The notes under the pieces: generated by a model
The model's database searches: none
Told to the model about the DNA's origin: nothing
The model's input: only the letters and a program-made list of their open reading frames with translations
DNA from: Haliclystus octoradiatus
Lineage: Eukaryota > Cnidaria > Staurozoa > Stauromedusae > Haliclystidae
Length of the DNA stretch: 64,000 nt
Assembly: GCA_916610825.1 (NCBI GenBank)
Contig: OU744450.1
Location: forward strand, 5,146,030 to 5,210,029
Direction: 5' to 3'
Part shown: in pieces, positions 60,340 through 64,000 of the stretch
Numbering within the stretch: the first letter of the stretch is position 1
Layout of the letters: each line of letters begins with the position of its first letter
Program-made: the position numbers and the translations under genes

Positions 60340-61347
60340 TTTGTTGTTCTCCGAAAAAAATGTAACGAGATGTTAGATTTATCAAAATGTCATTCTAAGT
60401 TCTTTGAAAGTTCTCCTTGAAATGCAAAAATATCCGATTCCTGACAACGTTATCACAAGGACAGATCAATCATAAAATATCACTGAACTCGTGTTTAGTT
60501 TCCAAAGCGTAAATATACAATGCATAAAATAGATCCTTTATTATGTATTTCGTTGGTCTATGCAGACTGAAAGTCCAGCAGCGTTTTGAAAAATTTACTT
60601 TCATCAAAACTTTGTAAATATATCAAGCTGTGCATTTCACTGAGGTGCGAAAATACACATGAAAAAATCCAGTCCAACAAATGCCATACAAACGTGTACT
60701 GATTATTTACTTTATTTGAGAGACCCATGTAGTGGAGAGTCTAGCTGAGCATCGCCCACACACTCATTTTGCAACATTTTAAGTTCGTTAAGTATTAACC
60801 GCTAAATGTTTACATCTTTGAATCAATGCGTTAAAGTCATGCTTTTGTGAATGACGTCTTCGACTGTCTCCTTTCAAATACCGAACACTGGAGGTGTTTT
60901 GTGCTTTGCCAGAAATATATTCTAAAGATTTATTATTTGACGATGATTTGAAGAATATTTCTTAGAAAGATATACAATGTTTTTTATGGCAAAATATTGC
61001 GTGGTGTCCATTTTTGAGATTTACCACAGATTCGGTGACTCTGTCAGAATCGGTATCACGATTGGAATTTACAATCAATGGGAAATATATCAAGGGGGCC
61101 CCCTTGTACCTGTGAGTGTTTAATACACAATCAAGAAGTGTCGACTAGCAGAAATAACTTTGCTAACGCACGATAGATTTTTTTAACCTTTATGATTTGA
61201 TTTTGATTTGATTTGATTATCTAGCCATAGTAATGAAAATTTCCATAAAAAAGTTCTTGTAAACAAATCTTATGCCCCATAATCTGCTGGCTGAAGATTT
61301 CTCCCAGATAGGGGGAGAATTATTGTATTGATTGTGTTTGCGCGCTT

Positions 61348-61623
61348 ATGATTTTCAAAATATACAAAATGGCGTTGCCAACGATGAGACCACATTGGAT
61401 TACGAATTTTCGTCGCGAGACATCATTTGCTAATAAGAATCAGGATCAATCAGACTTACGTAAAAAATGGGATAATAATGATGCTTACTTTAAGAAATCA
61501 AGCTTGTGGGCAGAAAAAGAGAATACTTGGACATCTGAGCAGTCATTTCAAAGGAGGTTTGTTGGAACTTTACTTACCTACCGTCCGTCGTCCGATCAGA
61601 AAGTAGTGTCGCAATGGCAGTGA
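61348..61623 (+). CDS. possible small single-exon gene, function unknown
   Basis: 91 codons; a second ATG in a better context (AAAATGG) starts MALPTMRPHWITNFRR. The product is hydrophilic, with Trp spaced along it (HWITNF, KKWDNN, SLWAEKENTW, SQWQ), no membrane segment and no domain I recognise. An AATAAA lies about 16 bp past the stop. It is divergent from the PX-SH3-SH2 gene, whose start is 1 kb away. It could equally be one exon of a longer gene or a chance frame. Confidence 0.4.
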   Translation: MIFKIYKMALPTMRPHWITNFRRETSFANKNQDQSDLRKKWDNNDAYFKKSSLWAEKENTWTSEQSFQRRFVGTLLTYRPSSDQKVVSQWQ

Positions 61624-61938
61624 TGAAGCTAATATTTTAATAAATATATAACTTACTAGATAATTTTCAAAAGGCTAAGTACGTCGGCGTTTATCTATTT
61701 CTGAATGTGCGTTATATATTTCTATTAATTTCAATTCAAAATAAAGACAACAAATTAATATTTAATATGTTAAAAAAAGTGCTCAATCGGTAATAAGAGC
61801 AGTCAATCACAATAACAAAACAATTTAATCTATAGCGTGGCCTGCATGGGTAATGTAAAAGCGAAGCAAATGGATTCCTTCTTAACATTATAGACATAAT
61901 GTGAAAGAAAATTGTGAAATTTTGCCTAAAAAGTAATG

Positions 61939-62339
61939 TAGACGGTGTCGCCCTGCCGAAGGCACCCGTACCACTCCTCTATTTCTAGATGAGTGGCTCT
62001 TTTCGCTGGAGCAATGATTTTAAACGCTCTTTGTTGATCTCAGCCGCGACACTGCAGATCAATTTCAACAGATTTCATGGCAGATAGGTCTTGATTGTCA
62101 ATGCGCAACGATGCGCCGCATGATGTCTATTTATTTACACTGATTCGAGGCTACATGTATGCGAGGCACTACACCGCAGCTACTCACAATGCAATTCCCT
62201 CTGGACCATTCCATCCGCCATCCTCAGATGGTACTCATTTGATTTTTCAGATAAAGTCAAGGCTGAGTTGACCTTAGGGGGATTTGAACCACAGTCGATC
62301 AGATATGATCGATCTGAAGTTCGGTTGCTCTGCCATCTG
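61939..62339 (-). mobile_element. tRNA-derived SINE, copy D, cut in its head by a BEL LTR
   Basis: Body as copy A (CGGTGTCGCCCTGCCGAAGG, TGCGCAACGATGCGCCGCA). Between 62120 and 62173 there is a ~54-bp insertion not present in copy A. The B box GGTTCAAATCC is intact, but the head stops at CTGCCATCTG, where the BEL LTR begins. Confidence 0.75.
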
Positions 62340-62736
62340 TGTAAAAGTGTGGTCTTAAGGGAACACAATTCTATTGTAGGACTGTAATAAATACTATAAT
62401 AATCCGAAGATTGACTCAAAGCAACGAGTCCGTAAGAAGATCAACAAATGAGGCTTAGATAATAACGATCTTATTTCAATGGCTTTCGCCCAACGATGCC
62501 TGTCGATAACACGTGAGGCTATAACATATATTGCAATCACTAATTGGGCACCATGCCTCTATATTGTTAACAATAAGAATTGTTCCCAATCCTCTATCTA
62601 CATTCCCATCTCAATGAGAGAAGCGAATGATTATAGAGAATTGGGGACATTTACAGAAAGTATATCAAAATGATATAGATAAATATTCCGTATTAAAAAG
62701 CTAAATTATCAATGGTAAAAATTAAAAAACTTCACA
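62340..62736 (-). mobile_element. probable 3' LTR of the BEL/Pao element
   Basis: The junction with the SINE at 62339/62340 starts TGTAAAAG; on the inner side TTCACA at 62731-62736 gives a TGTGAAG start on the minus strand, so the ends read TG...CA. No second LTR is in the window, and I see no good polypurine tract, so the inner boundary is uncertain. Confidence 0.4.
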
Positions 62737-62751
62737 GTGAAACATTGTGAT

Positions 62752-64000
62752 TTAATTAATACAACTAAGCAAGCAAAGTTTATGAATGGGTCTTGTTAAC
62801 ACAGACGATTCTGTTTTTACTGTGCACGACCGCACCAGGCCATCAGAACTCTCTTTTACCTCAGTGACAACAGCTAGCGGCCATTTACCACGGGGAAGAC
62901 GATCATCTGCCAATAGCACCAAGTCCCCTATGTTAATATTACGGGTGATTGAGGTCCATTTTTGACGCTGTTGAAGGAGGGTGATATACTCTTTTGCCCA
63001 GCGACGCCAGAATGACTGCATCAAAGCTTGTCCGGCTCTCCACTGCTTTCGAAGGAACACATCTTGTTGGACAAACAGGCCAGGTTCTCGATCATCCATC
63101 GCGTGACCAAGCAAGAAGTGATTGGGTGTCAGCGGCTCAAGGTCTGCTGTGTCATCCGAGAGGCTTGTCAGTGGTCGGCAGTTCAGGCTTCGCTCAACAT
63201 CACATAAGACTGAGTCAAATAATTCCTGTGAAGACACTTGCTCAGAAAAAACAGAATAAATGCAACGCTTCACAGATCTCACTAGGCGTTCCCAGATACC
63301 ACCGAAATGGGGGGCTTCTGGGGGGTTAAATGTCCACTTAATGTGTCGCTGATGACAGAAACTTTCGATTTTGGATAAGTTCCATTCTGCCAACGCCTCT
63401 CTAAGTTCCCGCTCTGCCCCTGTAAAATTTGTCCCATTATCAGAAATGTGTTCAGAGGGGGAACCTCTTCGTGCCTCAAATCGACACAATGCCAGTATAA
63501 AATGGTCAGAATCGAGTGATGAACATGACTCGAGGTGTACAGCCCTGATAGTGAGACATGTAAAAATGCAACCCCATCTTTTCTCACGAGAACGACCACG
63601 TACAACGTAAAATTGCCCAAAAAAATCAACCCCGGTTTTAGCAAAAGCTCGAGAACATTTTACTCTGAAACTAGGTAAGGTGGACATGTGTTGCGTCATA
63701 CGTTTGGCATCAATTTTTCTACACTTCACACAACGATGGGCGTGTTGTTTCACAAGAGACTTCAAATTAGGGATCCAAAATCGTTGTCTTATTTCGAAAA
63801 CAATTGTATTCACTCCGCCATGTAACAAATTATTGTGATAATCGTTTATGATGCCACGAACGATGTTGGAATTGGGTGGAATTATCACAGGGTGTTTAGC
63901 AGAAAATCTTAAATCTGAATTATGTAGGCGTCCACCTACTCTAAGTACTCCGTATTCATCAAGAAACGGACACAATGATCTCAATGTACTAGAATTAGGA
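62752..64000 (-). CDS. BEL/Pao retrotransposon polyprotein, integrase end (partial)
   Basis: Frame open from the right edge to a stop at 62752; at least 410 codons visible. In order: an H2C2 zinc finger (HGGVNTI ... HRCVKCRK), an integrase core with D in GVDFFGQF, D in ISDNGTNF and E in GGIWERLVRS, then the C-terminal domain common in BEL/Pao elements (FWRRWAKEYITLLQQRQKW, GDLVLLADDRLPRGKWPL). The spacing fits DD-35-E. Gag, protease, reverse transcriptase and RNase H would be right of the window. No internal stop, so a fairly young copy. Confidence 0.93.
   Translation of the reverse strand, partial: PNSSTLRSLCPFLDEYGVLRVGGRLHNSDLRFSAKHPVIIPPNSNIVRGIINDYHNNLLHGGVNTIVFEIRQRFWIPNLKSLVKQHAHRCVKCRKIDAKRMTQHMSTLPSFRVKCSRAFAKTGVDFFGQFYVVRGRSREKRWGCIFTCLTIRAVHLESCSSLDSDHFILALCRFEARRGSPSEHISDNGTNFTGAERELREALAEWNLSKIESFCHQRHIKWTFNPPEAPHFGGIWERLVRSVKRCIYSVFSEQVSSQELFDSVLCDVERSLNCRPLTSLSDDTADLEPLTPNHFLLGHAMDDREPGLFVQQDVFLRKQWRAGQALMQSFWRRWAKEYITLLQQRQKWTSITRNINIGDLVLLADDRLPRGKWPLAVVTEVKESSDGLVRSCTVKTESSVLTRPIHKLCLLSCIN

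Noticed and set aside
62994-63329. Plus-strand frame of 111 aa opposite the integrase
   Set aside because: Antisense shadow of a well-supported BEL/Pao integrase.

Overview
This is AT-rich eukaryotic DNA from an invertebrate animal. It carries long introns, many small DNA transposons, tRNA-derived SINEs, LINE fragments and four very long (TAA)n arrays. It holds parts of three multi-exon genes, all on the minus strand. The gene set fits a marine invertebrate: DGCR8, a RNF43/ZNRF3-type Wnt-receptor E3 ligase, and a PX-SH3 organiser of the p47phox/Tks type. A deuterostome such as a tunicate is possible, but nothing here fixes the phylum.

Layout. 1-7.5 kb: four exons of DGCR8 (Pasha), the RNA-binding partner of Drosha; its 3' end lies off the left edge. 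7.5-11 kb: intergenic DNA with a decayed LINE. 11.0-22.5 kb: a complete nine-exon RNF43/ZNRF3 homologue with signal peptide, PA-type ectodomain, one membrane segment and RING-H2. I joined it exon by exon with consistent splice phases (486 aa). 24.2-60.3 kb: a large gene of at least 22 exons. It encodes a PX domain, two tandem SH3 domains, a basic APPRR segment like the p47phox autoinhibitory region, a third SH3, a proline-rich stretch and an SH2 domain. The PX/SH3/SH2 combination is unusual and is the main protein-level discovery. 61.3 kb: a possible small single-exon gene on the plus strand. 62.3-64 kb: the 3' end of a BEL/Pao retrotransposon.

Mobile DNA. The clearest elements are an intact 2.94-kb TTAA-flanked DNA transposon with a 592-aa Kolobok/Mutator-like transposase, an LTR element with no coding capacity whose two 336-bp LTRs look identical (inserted in a SINE), a ~2.8-kb foldback with a hAT-like MITE inside one arm, and several MITE families whose target duplications can be read directly.

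Most unexpected at the DNA level: the (TAA)n arrays belong to composite elements carrying hammerhead-ribozyme-like cores (CTGANGA, stem II, GAAAC, a 5-nt loop, GTA or GUC, and a short matching stem I). Two introns, one in each of two genes, consist almost entirely of this composite.
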